Positions 25,139 through 33,206 of a stretch of DNA of 64,000 nt are shown here, one piece after another. Location: contig NZ_JAZHOH010000001.1 in NCBI RefSeq assembly GCF_040419245.1, positions 4,340,001 through 4,404,000 on the forward strand, in the 5' to 3' direction. Under the pieces are notes generated by a model. That model searched no databases and was not told where the DNA came from. It worked only from the letters and a program-made list of their open reading frames with translations. Position 1 is the first letter of the stretch. The number at the start of each line of letters is the position of its first letter. The stretch is from Ewingella sp. CoE-038-23. GTDB taxonomy: Bacteria; Pseudomonadota; Gammaproteobacteria; Enterobacterales; Enterobacteriaceae. Made by a program: the position numbers and the translations under genes.

Positions 25139-26407
25139 ATGCATCGTCGACATTTTATTAAAGCTTTTGCTCTCTCTGCGACCGTGGTCAGCATGGGTCT
25201 GGCCTGGGGCGCGCAGGCCGCCGACACCATCAAGGTTGGGATCATGCACTCGCTCTCCGGCACCATGGCGATTTCTGAAACGCCTTTAAAAGACGTGGCG
25301 CTGATGACCATTGACGACATCAACGCCCACGGCGGCGTGCTGGGCAAAAAACTCGAGCCGGTGGTGGTTGACCCAGCGTCCAACTGGCCGCTGTTCGCCG
25401 AAAAAGCCCGTCAGTTGCTGACGCAAGACAAGGTGGCAGCGGTGTTCGGCTGCTGGACATCGGTGTCGCGTAAATCAGTGTTGCCGGTGTTCGAAGAGCT
25501 GAACGGCCTGCTGTTCTACCCGGTGCAGTACGAAGGGGAAGAGATGTCGCCAAACGTGTTCTACACCGGCGCAGCGCCAAACCAGCAGGCTATTCCGGCG
25601 GTGGAATACCTGATGAGCGAAGACGGCGGCGGTGCCAAACGCTTCTTCCTGCTGGGTACTGACTATGTTTACCCGCGCACCACCAACAAAATTCTGCGCG
25701 CCTTCCTGCACTCTAAAGGGGTGAAAGACAGCGATATTCAGGAAGTCTATACGCCGTTCGGCTACAGCGATTACCAGACTATTGTCTCCGACATTAAGAA
25801 ATTCTCCGCCGGGGGCAAAACCGCGGTGATCTCCACCATCAACGGCGACTCAAACGTACCGTTCTACAAAGAGCTGGCGAATCAGGGCGTTAAAGCGACC
25901 GACGTGCCGGTTGTCGCTTTCTCCGTGGGGGAAGAAGAGCTGCGCGGTATCGACACCAAGCCGCTGGTTGGCGACCTCGCCGCGTGGAACTACTTCGAAT
26001 CCGTGGATAACCCGGTGAACAAGAAATTCGTCGCCGAGTGGAAGGCTTACGCCAAGGCCCACAAGCTGCCGAACGCCGATACAGCCGTCACTAATGACCC
26101 GATGGAAGCCACCTACGTGGGTATCCATATGTGGGCGCAGGCGGTGGAAAAGGCCGGGACGACGGATGTCGATAAAGTCCGCGCCGCCATGGCCGGGCAG
26201 ACCTTCGCCGCGCCGTCTGGCTTCACGCTGACCATGGATGCCACCAACCACCACCTGCACAAACCGGTGATGATTGGCGAGATTGAGTCCAACGGCCAGT
26301 TCAACGTGGTATGGCAGACCGACAAACCTATCCGCGCCCAGCCGTGGAGCCCGTATATCGCCGGTAACGACAAAAAGCCTGACACTCCGGTGAAAAGCAC
26401 TAACTGA
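25139..26407 (+). CDS. urtA: Urea ABC transporter substrate-binding protein UrtA
   Basis: 422 residues. The N-terminus MHRRHFIKAFALSATVV has a twin-arginine motif (RRHFIK) before the hydrophobic core, cleavage near AQA|ADTIKVG, so export by Tat is likely. The mature protein is a Leu/Ile/Val-type binding protein (PF13433): VGIMHSLSGTMAISE, AAVFGCWTSVSRKSVLPV, LLFYPVQYEGEE and GEEELRG are UrtA landmarks. It captures urea or short amides. It follows gntR by 41 nt and is separated from urtB by 171 nt holding a palindromic repeat. Confidence 0.95.
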   Translation: MHRRHFIKAFALSATVVSMGLAWGAQAADTIKVGIMHSLSGTMAISETPLKDVALMTIDDINAHGGVLGKKLEPVVVDPASNWPLFAEKARQLLTQDKVAAVFGCWTSVSRKSVLPVFEELNGLLFYPVQYEGEEMSPNVFYTGAAPNQQAIPAVEYLMSEDGGGAKRFFLLGTDYVYPRTTNKILRAFLHSKGVKDSDIQEVYTPFGYSDYQTIVSDIKKFSAGGKTAVISTINGDSNVPFYKELANQGVKATDVPVVAFSVGEEELRGIDTKPLVGDLAAWNYFESVDNPVNKKFVAEWKAYAKAHKLPNADTAVTNDPMEATYVGIHMWAQAVEKAGTTDVDKVRAAMAGQTFAAPSGFTLTMDATNHHLHKPVMIGEIESNGQFNVVWQTDKPIRAQPWSPYIAGNDKKPDTPVKSTN

Positions 26408-26412
26408 TTGGA

Positions 26413-26519
26413 TTGCTCCTTCTCCCTTCACGGGGAGAAGGCTGGGATGAGGGGTGGTTTTGGGCGCCGAGTCGCCTAAATACCCCACCCCAGCCCTCCC
26501 CTTACCAGGGGAGGGAGCA
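26413..26519. repeat. MITE-like double-hairpin repeat between urtA and urtB
   Basis: Two outer hairpins, CCTTCTCCC/GGGAGAAGG (26418-26441) and CCCTCCCC/GGGGAGGG (26494-26515), flank an inner inverted pair GCTGGGATGAGGGGTGG / CCCCACCCCAGC, giving a largely palindromic element of about 105 bp. It interrupts an otherwise tight operon. Architecture is that of a dispersed non-coding repeat; its family needs a genome search. Confidence 0.7.
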
Positions 26520-26578
26520 GATCGGTGCTCCACTTTACGAAGTAGCCAGAAATACACTTTGGGCAACGGGAAAACACC

Positions 26579-28156
26579 ATGACGACCAGCTTAATGAACT
26601 TCAGGCCACTGCTTTTCCTGCTTTGTTGCCTGCCGTTTTTGGCTCAGGCCGGGGCGGCGAATGACTTTGCGGCGGCGAATCGCAGCCAGCAAGCCACTCT
26701 GTTACAGCAGTGGGCCGCCGACCCGCAGCCGGAGCGTTTGCCGCTGCTGGAAGCGCTGAAGCAGGAAAACGTGATGATCGACGACGCCAAACACGCCTTT
26801 GTGCAACAGGGCGACGCGCTGACCCCGCTAGATGGCGATGCCAAGCCGCAGGGCGACACCAAAAAGGTTTGGCTCAACAACCGCTTACGCATTTTGATTG
26901 CCAACGCGCTGTCGGCGCATCGTCTGGTCAGCACTGACAGCAATGTGCGGCTACAGGCGGCCAAATCCTTGCAGCGCGAGGCGCAGGCCGACCAGTTGCC
27001 GCTGCTGACCCATCGTCTGGCGCTGGAAAAAGACCCGGCGGTGCATGATGCCCTGAATATCGCGCTGGCGAATTTGCAGCTCGCCGATGCTAACCCGCAG
27101 GTGCGGCTGAAAGCCGTCGAGCTGCTGGGTGCCTCGGGAGATCCCGACACGCAGGGCCGCCTTCAGGCGCTGACTGACCCGAAAACCGAAGCCGACGCCG
27201 ATGTGCGCAAAGCTGCGCAGGCCAGCCTGAAAGCCGTTGAGCACCGTTTGCTGATCGGCGACCTGATTGGTCAGGCGTTTACCGGCCTGTCGCTCGGCTC
27301 GATTTTGCTGCTGGCGGCGCTGGGTCTGGCGATCACCTACGGCCTGCTGGGGGTGATCAACATGGCCCATGGCGAAATGCTGATGCTCGGCTCCTACTCC
27401 ACTTATATGGTTCAGTCGCTGTTCCAGCACTACGCGCCGGGCCTGCTGGCGCTCTACCCACTGGTCGCGCTGCCGGTGGCCTTCTTTATTACTGCTGGAA
27501 TTGGCATGGCGCTAGAGCGCACGGTGATCCGCCATTTATACGGCCGCCCGCTGGAAACCCTGCTGGCAACCTGGGGCATCAGCCTGATTTTGATTCAGGC
27601 AGTGCGGGTGCTCTTTGGGGCGCAAAACGTCGAAGTCGCCAACCCCGGCTGGCTGTCGGGCGGTATCCAGCTGCTGCCGAATCTGGTGCTGCCGTATAAC
27701 CGCATCGCGGTGATCATCTTCGTGCTGCTGGTGCTGGCCCTGACCTGGCTGCTGCTGAACAAAACCCGTCTGGGGATGAATGTGCGCGCCGTGACGCAAA
27801 ACCGCGCCATGGCGGCCTGCTGCGGCGTGCCCACGGGCCGCGTAGACATGCTGGCCTTCGGCCTCGGCTCCGGCATTGCCGGGCTGGGCGGCGTGGCGCT
27901 GTCGCAGCTGAGCAACGTCGGCCCGGAGTTGGGTCAGGGCTACATCATCGACTCATTCTTAGTGGTGGTGCTCGGTGGCGTGGGCCAATTGGCAGGCACG
28001 GTGGTCGCCGCCTTTGGTCTGGGCATTGTGAACAAAATTCTTGAGCCGGAAATCGGCGCGGTTCTGGGGAAAATCCTGATCCTCGCGCTGATTATTCTGT
28101 TTATTCAAAAACGTCCGCAGGGACTCTTCGCCTTCAAAGGCAGGGTGATCGACTGA
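26579..28156 (+). CDS. urtB: Urea ABC transporter permease UrtB
   Basis: 525 residues. It begins with a signal-like helix (MTTSLMNFRPLLFLLCCLPFLAQAGAA) and a ~200-residue Ala/Leu-rich, HEAT-like periplasmic domain (LLEALKQENVMIDDAK, SNVRLQAAKSLQREA, NPQVRLKAVELLGASGD), then a LivH-type permease core of about 290 residues (GLSLGSILLLAALGLAITYGLLGVINMAHGEMLM). The long N-terminal extension is usual for UrtB in proteobacteria. Stop and urtC start overlap (TGATG). The ribosome site is weak and lies beyond the repeat, so initiation may depend on RNA structure. Confidence 0.93.
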   Translation: MTTSLMNFRPLLFLLCCLPFLAQAGAANDFAAANRSQQATLLQQWAADPQPERLPLLEALKQENVMIDDAKHAFVQQGDALTPLDGDAKPQGDTKKVWLNNRLRILIANALSAHRLVSTDSNVRLQAAKSLQREAQADQLPLLTHRLALEKDPAVHDALNIALANLQLADANPQVRLKAVELLGASGDPDTQGRLQALTDPKTEADADVRKAAQASLKAVEHRLLIGDLIGQAFTGLSLGSILLLAALGLAITYGLLGVINMAHGEMLMLGSYSTYMVQSLFQHYAPGLLALYPLVALPVAFFITAGIGMALERTVIRHLYGRPLETLLATWGISLILIQAVRVLFGAQNVEVANPGWLSGGIQLLPNLVLPYNRIAVIIFVLLVLALTWLLLNKTRLGMNVRAVTQNRAMAACCGVPTGRVDMLAFGLGSGIAGLGGVALSQLSNVGPELGQGYIIDSFLVVVLGGVGQLAGTVVAAFGLGIVNKILEPEIGAVLGKILILALIILFIQKRPQGLFAFKGRVID

Positions 28157-29232
28157 TGAATCAACCGCTCACTGTTTCTGGCGTACAAAAAGCGCCGAAA
28201 GCCGCCCTGACGATTGGCGCACTGGTGTTTATTGCGCTGATTGTCATGCCTTTTCTGGCATTACTGCCAGCGACTAACCCGCTGGCGGTCTCCACCTACA
28301 CGCTGACATTAGTCGGCAAGATCCTCTGTTACGCGATCGTCGCGATCGCCCTCGATCTGGTGTGGGGCTATGCCGGTTTGCTCTCCCTCGGTCACGGCCT
28401 GTTTTTCGCCCTCGGCGGCTACGCCATGGGCATGTACCTGATGCGTCAGGCGGCGGGCAGCGGCCTGCCAGACTTTATGTCATTCCTCTCGTGGAGCGAG
28501 CTGCCGTGGTTTTGGGCCGGAACCCAGCATTTTGCCTGGGCGCTGTGCTTGATTGTATTAGTGCCGGGCGCGCTGGCATTTGTCTTCGGCTACTTCGCTT
28601 TTCGCTCGAAAATCAAAGGCGTCTACTTCTCGATCATGACGCAGGCGCTGACCTACGCGGGCATGCTGCTGTTCTTTCGCAATGAAACCGGGTTTGGCGG
28701 CAACAACGGCTTCACCGGTTTCACTACCCTGCTCGGCTTTCAGGTCACGGCAACCGGCACGCGCATCGGCCTATTTTTGATGACCGTTATCGTGCTCGCC
28801 GCCAGTCTGGCACTGGGTTTCGCCCTGGCGCGCAGCAAATATGGCCGAGTGCTGACCGCCGTGCGCGACGCCGAAAATCGATTGATCTTCTGCGGCTATG
28901 ACCCGAAGGGCTTCAAGCTGTTCGTCTGGACGGTTTCCGCCATGCTGTGTGGCATCGCCGGGGCGCTGTACGTGCCGCAAGTGGGCATTATCAACCCCAG
29001 CGAGATGTCGCCGACTAACTCAATCGAGGCGGCAATCTGGGTGGCCCTCGGCGGGCGCGGCACGCTGATCGGCCCTATTCTCGGCGCTGGCATCGTCAAT
29101 GGCGCGAAAAGCTGGTTCACCGTCGCAATTCCCGAGTATTGGCAATTTATCCTCGGTGGCATGTTTATTCTGGTGACGCTGTTCCTGCCGCAAGGCGTGA
29201 TTGGGTTGCTGCGTAAGAGAAAATCCTCATGA
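28156..29232 (+). CDS. urtC: Urea ABC transporter permease UrtC
   Basis: 358 residues, LivM-type permease. Landmarks: ALDLVWGYAGLLSLGHGLFFALGGYAMGMYLM, NETGFGGNNGFTGF, and the ATPase-contact loop RDAENRLIFCGYDPKGFKLFVW. It forms the channel with UrtB. Start overlaps the urtB stop by one base and its own stop overlaps urtD (ATGA), so translation is coupled through the operon. Confidence 0.95.
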   Translation: MNQPLTVSGVQKAPKAALTIGALVFIALIVMPFLALLPATNPLAVSTYTLTLVGKILCYAIVAIALDLVWGYAGLLSLGHGLFFALGGYAMGMYLMRQAAGSGLPDFMSFLSWSELPWFWAGTQHFAWALCLIVLVPGALAFVFGYFAFRSKIKGVYFSIMTQALTYAGMLLFFRNETGFGGNNGFTGFTTLLGFQVTATGTRIGLFLMTVIVLAASLALGFALARSKYGRVLTAVRDAENRLIFCGYDPKGFKLFVWTVSAMLCGIAGALYVPQVGIINPSEMSPTNSIEAAIWVALGGRGTLIGPILGAGIVNGAKSWFTVAIPEYWQFILGGMFILVTLFLPQGVIGLLRKRKSS

Positions 29233-30035
29233 ATTCAATGACTATGACCGAAGAGCTGTTCACGCAATCCTATCCGTCTGACCGTTTTCGCCAGCAGACC
29301 GACCCGGTTTTGCTGCTGGAAAATATCAATGTCAGTTTCGACGGCTTTAAGGCGCTGACCAACCTGTCATTGCGCATCGGCGTGGGCGAGCTGCGCTGCG
29401 TAATTGGCCCTAACGGCGCGGGGAAAACCACCCTGATGGACGTGATCACCGGCAAAACTAAGCCGCAGAGTGGCCGGGTATTTTACGACCAGACCACTGA
29501 CCTTACCCAGCTTGATCCAGTGCGGATTGCGCAATCAGGCATTGGGCGGAAATTTCAGAAACCGACGGTGTTTGAAGCACTAACCGTGTTCGAGAACCTT
29601 GAGATCGCCCAGAAAACCAATAAGTCGGTGTGGGCCTGCCTGCGCGCCAAACTGAACAGCGAACAGCGCGACAGAATCGACGAAATGCTGGTGACGCTGC
29701 GCCTTGCCGGTGAGCGCCATCGGCTGGCGGGGTTGCTGTCTCACGGCCAGAAGCAGTTTCTGGAAATCGGCATGCTGCTGGTGCAGGAGCCGCACCTGCT
29801 GCTGCTCGACGAGCCCGCCGCCGGGATGACCGACGCCGAAACCGAATACACCGCCGAGCTGTTCAAGCAGCTGGCGGGCAAGCACTCGCTGATGGTGGTC
29901 GAGCACGACATGGGGTTCGTGGAGAGCATCGCCGACCACGTCACCGTGCTGCATCAGGGGCAAGTGCTGGCGGAAGGCTCATTGCAACAGGTGCAGGCCA
30001 ACGAGCAGGTTATTGAAGTCTATTTGGGACGCTAA
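29229..30035 (+). CDS. urtD: Urea ABC transporter ATPase UrtD
   Basis: 268 residues, LivG-type ATPase. Walker A GPNGAGKTT, Q-loop GIGRKFQKPTVFE, signature LSHGQKQFLEIGMLL (a histidine replaces the usual second glycine, as is normal in UrtD/LivG relatives), Walker B LLLLDEPAAGMTDAE, switch His in VVEHDMGFV. It energises UrtBC together with UrtE. ATGA overlap with urtC. Confidence 0.94.
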   Translation: MNSMTMTEELFTQSYPSDRFRQQTDPVLLLENINVSFDGFKALTNLSLRIGVGELRCVIGPNGAGKTTLMDVITGKTKPQSGRVFYDQTTDLTQLDPVRIAQSGIGRKFQKPTVFEALTVFENLEIAQKTNKSVWACLRAKLNSEQRDRIDEMLVTLRLAGERHRLAGLLSHGQKQFLEIGMLLVQEPHLLLLDEPAAGMTDAETEYTAELFKQLAGKHSLMVVEHDMGFVESIADHVTVLHQGQVLAEGSLQQVQANEQVIEVYLGR

Positions 30036-30050
30036 AACTGAGGAACCATT

Positions 30051-30749
30051 ATGCTGCAAGTCAATGAACTGAATCAGTTTTACGGCGGAAGCCATATTCT
30101 ACGCGGGTTAAGCTTCGAGGCGAAAATCGGCGAAGTCACCTGCCTGCTCGGCCGCAACGGCGTCGGCAAAACCACGCTGCTGAAATGTCTGATGGGGCTG
30201 GTCCCAGCCAAGTCCGGCACCATCAACTGGCAGGGAGAAACCATTAATGGCCGCAAACCCCACCAGCGGGTGCAGGCGGGCATTGCCTATGTCCCGCAGG
30301 GTCGCGATATTTTTCCGCGCCTGACGGTGGAGGAAAACCTGCTGATGGGCCTGTCGCGCTTTCCCGGTAGCCAAGCTAAGCAGGTGCCAGACCATATCTA
30401 TCACCTGTTCCCGGTCCTGCTGGAGATGAAGCATCGCCGGGGAGGCGATCTGTCCGGCGGCCAGCAACAGCAGTTGGCGATTGGACGGGCGCTGGCTTGT
30501 AAACCGAGCTTGTTGATCCTCGACGAGCCTACCGAGGGTATTCAACCCTCGGTGATTAAGGAGATCGGCGCCGTTATCAAGCAGCTTGCTGCTCAGGGCG
30601 ATATGGCGATCCTGCTGGTCGAGCAGTTCTACGATTTCGCTGCCGAGCTGGCTGACAGCTATCTGGTAATGTCGCGCGGCAGCATTATTAAAAGCGGGCG
30701 CGGCGATGAGATGGAAGCCGAAGGCGTGCGGGGGTTGGTGGCGATTTAA
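30051..30749 (+). CDS. urtE: Urea ABC transporter ATPase UrtE
   Basis: 232 residues, LivF-type ATPase. Walker A GRNGVGKTT, Q-loop YVPQGRDIFPRLTVEENLLMG, signature LSGGQQQQLAIGRAL, Walker B LLILDEPTEGIQPSVI, switch region LLVEQFYDFA. It follows urtD by 15 nt with a GAGGAACC ribosome site. Last gene of the urea operon; no strong terminator is visible before the next module. Confidence 0.94.
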   Translation: MLQVNELNQFYGGSHILRGLSFEAKIGEVTCLLGRNGVGKTTLLKCLMGLVPAKSGTINWQGETINGRKPHQRVQAGIAYVPQGRDIFPRLTVEENLLMGLSRFPGSQAKQVPDHIYHLFPVLLEMKHRRGGDLSGGQQQQLAIGRALACKPSLLILDEPTEGIQPSVIKEIGAVIKQLAAQGDMAILLVEQFYDFAAELADSYLVMSRGSIIKSGRGDEMEAEGVRGLVAI

Positions 30750-30784
30750 TGCGAGGCTGATTCCTAAGTTGATGTTTAATTCAC

Positions 30785-30839
30785 CAGACGATATTTAATC
30801 AATGCTAGAATATATCGATTAAATCGAACGAAACGTCTG
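30785..30839. promoter_or_regulatory. Nested inverted repeats before the phd/parE module
   Basis: An outer pair CAGACG (30785-30790) / CGTCTG (30834-30839) encloses a perfect TCGATT-A-AATCGA palindrome (30815-30827). Phd/YefM antitoxins bind palindromes in their own promoters, so this is the likely autoregulatory operator. It ends 13 nt before the antitoxin start. Confidence 0.6.
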
Positions 30840-30852
30840 AAAGGAGTCAACG

Positions 30853-31113
30853 ATGAAATCTCTTAATGCAAATGAAGTTAAAACACAATTTGGTGATGTT
30901 CTGCTGCAAGTCCAGCGGGAACCATTACAGATCAACCGCAATGGCAAACCCGTTGCGGTGATGTTGTCGATGGAGGATTATCAAATGATGGATGAGATCA
31001 AGCTACGGATTCTTAAAGAAAAAATAGCTCGCGCAGAGGCAGATATTGCCCGTGGGGATGTCATGGATGGCGATGCGTTTTTTGCTCAATTGATGCAAGG
31101 AAGACAAATCTAA
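30853..31113 (+). CDS. Phd/YefM-family antitoxin
   Basis: 86 residues. MKSLNANEVKTQFGDVLLQV followed by PLQINRNGKPVAVMLSMEDY is the Phd/YefM DNA-binding fold; the C-terminal part (ILKEKIARAEADIARGDVMDG) is the toxin-binding tail. Good AAAGGAG ribosome site. Forms an operon with the toxin 1 nt downstream. Confidence 0.9.
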   Translation: MKSLNANEVKTQFGDVLLQVQREPLQINRNGKPVAVMLSMEDYQMMDEIKLRILKEKIARAEADIARGDVMDGDAFFAQLMQGRQI

Positions 31114-31114
31114 G

Positions 31115-31453
31115 ATGGGTAAATACCAGATAGCCAAGGAGGCACGGGAGGATCTTATTAAGATTCAGCGCTATACACAGGAACACTGGGGAATTACACA
31201 GTCTGATAAATACCTCGCAGAGATCTTTAAGCTTTTCTCACTGGTAGCCATACATCCTGAGATAGGGCGCTCTGTGGCGTTCCGTGATGATGTTTTCCGG
31301 TTTCCTCATAAAAGTCATGTGGCTTACTTTTTGAAGAAATCGTCAGGTATTATTTTTATCTCAGTGATGCATAAGAGTCAGTTACCAGAGGATAATCCCG
31401 CGCTATCACTACATGAGCCAGAAGTGGTGTTTACATTAACCACGGTAAAGTGA
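31115..31453 (+). CDS. ParE-family toxin
   Basis: 112 residues. YQIAKEAREDLIKIQRYTQEHWG is the N-terminal helix hairpin of ParE, HPEIGRSVAFRDDVFRFPHKSHVAYFL the central strands, and IFISVMHKSQLPEDN the C-terminal strand. Relatives of this form inhibit DNA gyrase. One base separates it from the Phd-like antitoxin. The last ~15 residues (LHEPEVVFTLTTVK) go beyond the usual end, perhaps a divergent tail. Confidence 0.86.
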   Translation: MGKYQIAKEAREDLIKIQRYTQEHWGITQSDKYLAEIFKLFSLVAIHPEIGRSVAFRDDVFRFPHKSHVAYFLKKSSGIIFISVMHKSQLPEDNPALSLHEPEVVFTLTTVK

Positions 31454-31456
31454 GTA

Positions 31457-31488
31457 ACACAAAAAAGCCGCGTTCAACGCGGCTTTTT
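31457..31488. repeat. 32-bp terminator repeat, left copy
   Basis: ACAC followed by an AAAAAGCCGCGTT-C-AACGCGGCTTTTT hairpin. It is a bidirectional terminator for parE (+) and mazF (-), and is identical over 32 bp to 32200-32231, so the mazEF module is bracketed by a perfect direct repeat. Confidence 0.9.
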
Positions 31489-31502
31489 GCTCAAAGCTAG
31501 GG

Positions 31503-31838
31503 TTAACCGTCAATCAGCGCTTTTACCTTTGCTCTGACTTCATCAAGCTCGAGCAGGCTCACGGTTCCTTTTTTGACAGCATTTCTTTTACGCCAGTCCA
31601 GACTTTTTATCTGATCTGACAACACCGCGCTCTGCCTAGTGCCAGCAATTAACACCTCGAAAGGGTAGCCTTTTATCTTGGTGGTCATCGGGCAGCACAG
31701 CAGCAACCCCACTCGATCATTATATGCAGCAGGACTCAGAACGACGGCTGGCCTATGCCCGGCCTGTTCGTGACCGGCTTGTGGGTCAAAATCCAGCCAG
31801 ATAATGTCTCCGGCGTCAGGAATAAAAGGCTTCACCAT
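31503..31838 (-). CDS. mazF: MazF-family endoribonuclease toxin
   Basis: 111 residues from ATG 31838 (MVKPFIPDAGDIIWLDFDP); the frame continues upstream inside mazE. DFDPQAGHEQAGHRPAVVLSP, CCPMTTKIKGYPFEV and LSDQIKSLDWRKRNAVKKGTV match E. coli MazF closely, including the Arg of GHRPAVVLSP and the Thr of CPMTTKIKG used in catalysis. It cleaves mRNA at a short sequence. mazF starts 1 nt after mazE ends, both on the minus strand. Confidence 0.92.
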   Translation of the reverse strand: MVKPFIPDAGDIIWLDFDPQAGHEQAGHRPAVVLSPAAYNDRVGLLLCCPMTTKIKGYPFEVLIAGTRQSAVLSDQIKSLDWRKRNAVKKGTVSLLELDEVRAKVKALIDG

Positions 31839-31839
31839 G

Positions 31840-32085
31840 TCACAAGACCTCTCGGCCTGTAGGGGAACCGAAATCGGCCTCTTCATGCATATTGCTTTCC
31901 GTCACTCCCCCTAGAAGGGAATCGAGTGAATAGGTTTTAGCGCGAACTGGGACGATGATGATTTTGCCGTCTTCTACTGCAATCTCGACAGTATCATCGA
32001 CCTTGAGAGAGGCTGCTTCCATGATAGCGACCGGTAGGCGCACAGAAGGGCTATTTCCCCATTTTTTCACAATGACCTGCGGCAT
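31840..32085 (-). CDS. mazE: MazE-family antitoxin
   Basis: 81 residues. VIVKKWGNSPSVRLPVAIMEAASLKVDDTVEIAVEDGKIIIVPV is an AbrB/MazE swapped-hairpin DNA-binding domain (described here by its key positions WGNSP and VRLP); the acidic tail (ESNMHEEADFGSPTGREVL) is the MazF-binding part. It autoregulates with MazF, probably at the palindrome directly upstream. Confidence 0.92.
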   Translation of the reverse strand: MPQVIVKKWGNSPSVRLPVAIMEAASLKVDDTVEIAVEDGKIIIVPVRAKTYSLDSLLGGVTESNMHEEADFGSPTGREVL

Positions 32086-32102
32086 AGATTTTCCTCAAGG
32101 AA

Positions 32103-32121
32103 GTATCAACAATGATGATAC
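32103..32121. promoter_or_regulatory. Palindromic operator upstream of mazE
   Basis: GTATCA-ACAATGA-TGATAC, 18 nt from the mazE start, with further GTGTCAACAATG sequence upstream. Candidate binding site for MazE/MazEF autoregulation. Confidence 0.55.
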
Positions 32122-32199
32122 TGTGAGACAAAGCCCTCTCAGTGTCAACAATGTTTATACAGGGTAATGGATGGGAGGAGCTTCAGGGGGGATCTCAAG

Positions 32200-32231
32200 A
32201 CACAAAAAAGCCGCGTTCAACGCGGCTTTTT
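32200..32231. repeat. 32-bp terminator repeat, right copy
   Basis: Second perfect copy of the ACAC + AAAAAGCCGCGTT/AACGCGGCTTTTT hairpin. It ends the minus-strand gene at 32256 and lies upstream of mazE, where no + strand gene needs it. Confidence 0.9.
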
Positions 32232-32255
32232 TAGAAATAATCTAGGTTGGTGTTA

Positions 32256-32504
32256 TCAACTGCGGACTTTGCGGTAGATAAACAGCACCACCAGCGCGCC
32301 GATCACGGCGACGACGAAGCTGCCGAAATTGAAACCGTCCACGCGGCCAAAGCCAAACAGTGTACTGATGTAACCACCGACGACGGCACCGACAACACCA
32401 AGAACCACGGTCAGGATGAACCCGCCACCATCTTTACCCGGCATGATCCATTTCGCCAGAATACCTGCAATCAGACCAAAGATAATCCAGGATAAAATTC
32501 CCAT
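32256..32504 (-). CDS. GlsB/YeaQ/YmgE-family small membrane protein
   Basis: 82 residues from ATG 32504 (MGILSWIIFGLIAGILAKWIMPGKDGG), with AGGAGTC upstream. Three short membrane helices with glycine-rich loops, the PF04226 'transglycosylase-associated' family. E. coli homologues YeaQ and YmgE are RpoS-linked stress proteins of unknown biochemical role. The local GC content and a clean terminator suggest a stable core gene. Confidence 0.9.
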   Translation of the reverse strand: MGILSWIIFGLIAGILAKWIMPGKDGGGFILTVVLGVVGAVVGGYISTLFGFGRVDGFNFGSFVVAVIGALVVLFIYRKVRS

Positions 32505-32912
32505 TTTTTGACTCCTCCAAATAAATTTCCGTACCGTGAATATTGTTGAGCCAATGCGGCTAAACAAGTGCGAAGGAGGTTGCTCCTCGCATGATCGCCT
32601 GCTGAAATTCCACCAGAGACGGCTTTTTCTTGCACTGCACTTATAGCGTAGCAGAAAACCAGAAACTCGCCCAAAATCAGCAGGAAGGGTAATAAAACGT
32701 CAGTTTGTGCTCGGTTTTTAAACCGGTGTCAACGTCCGAACCCGCATTGTCAACCTCTCGCAGCCGGCTGTAAATTCGCGTAAAATCTTCAACTAATTTT
32801 TTGAATGACATTCTCAAATCAATCCGTTTTTCATCTGCATGCCACAGGTCTATTATTCACTCATCGAAAGGCAACCACCTTTCTATCTAATAACCTGAAT
32901 GGAATATACATC
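32505..32912. other. Divergent intergenic region
   Basis: About 400 bases between two divergent small stress genes. It holds a TGCGAAGGAG/CTCCTCGCA hairpin (32569-32592) near the minus-strand leader and must contain two promoters. No further gene or repeat was recognised. Confidence 0.5.
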
Positions 32913-33170
32913 ATGAAAAACGTCAAAATTTTTGCTGTAGCTGCAACCCTTTCTCTGATTTCTTTCGGTAGTTTTGCTGCTCAGCAGGTGAGTCAGCCGA
33001 TGGACGGTCAACAAAAACTGGGCGTGATTTCTGCCTCTGGCCCAACCACTATTGGTGGTCTGGAAAGCAAACTGGCAGCTCAGGCAAGTGATGCTGGTGC
33101 CTCTTCTTACCGCATCATCTCCGTGACCGGTAATAACCGCCTGCACGCCGACGCTGAAATCTACAAATAA
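32913..33170 (+). CDS. YdgH/BhsA/McbA-like (DUF1471) periplasmic protein
   Basis: 85 residues from ATG 32913. Sec signal (MKNVKIFAVAATLSLISFGSFA|AQQV) then the 50-residue DUF1471 fold: LGVISASGPTTIGGLESKLAAQASDAGASSYRIISVTGNNRLHADAEIYK ends with the invariant ADIYK-type motif (here ADAEIYK). Relatives in E. coli (YhcN, BhsA, McbA) respond to acid, peroxide, copper or biofilm growth. A strong terminator follows. Which paralogue it corresponds to is unclear. Confidence 0.88.
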   Translation: MKNVKIFAVAATLSLISFGSFAAQQVSQPMDGQQKLGVISASGPTTIGGLESKLAAQASDAGASSYRIISVTGNNRLHADAEIYK

Positions 33171-33206
33171 GCTTTCGCCAGTCAGTTAATACCCTCAGAA
33201 ATCAAG

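Noticed and set aside
31457-32231. Transposon or integron interpretation of the 32-bp repeats
   Set aside because: The repeats are terminators, and there is no transposase, integrase or target duplication; recombination at terminators is enough.
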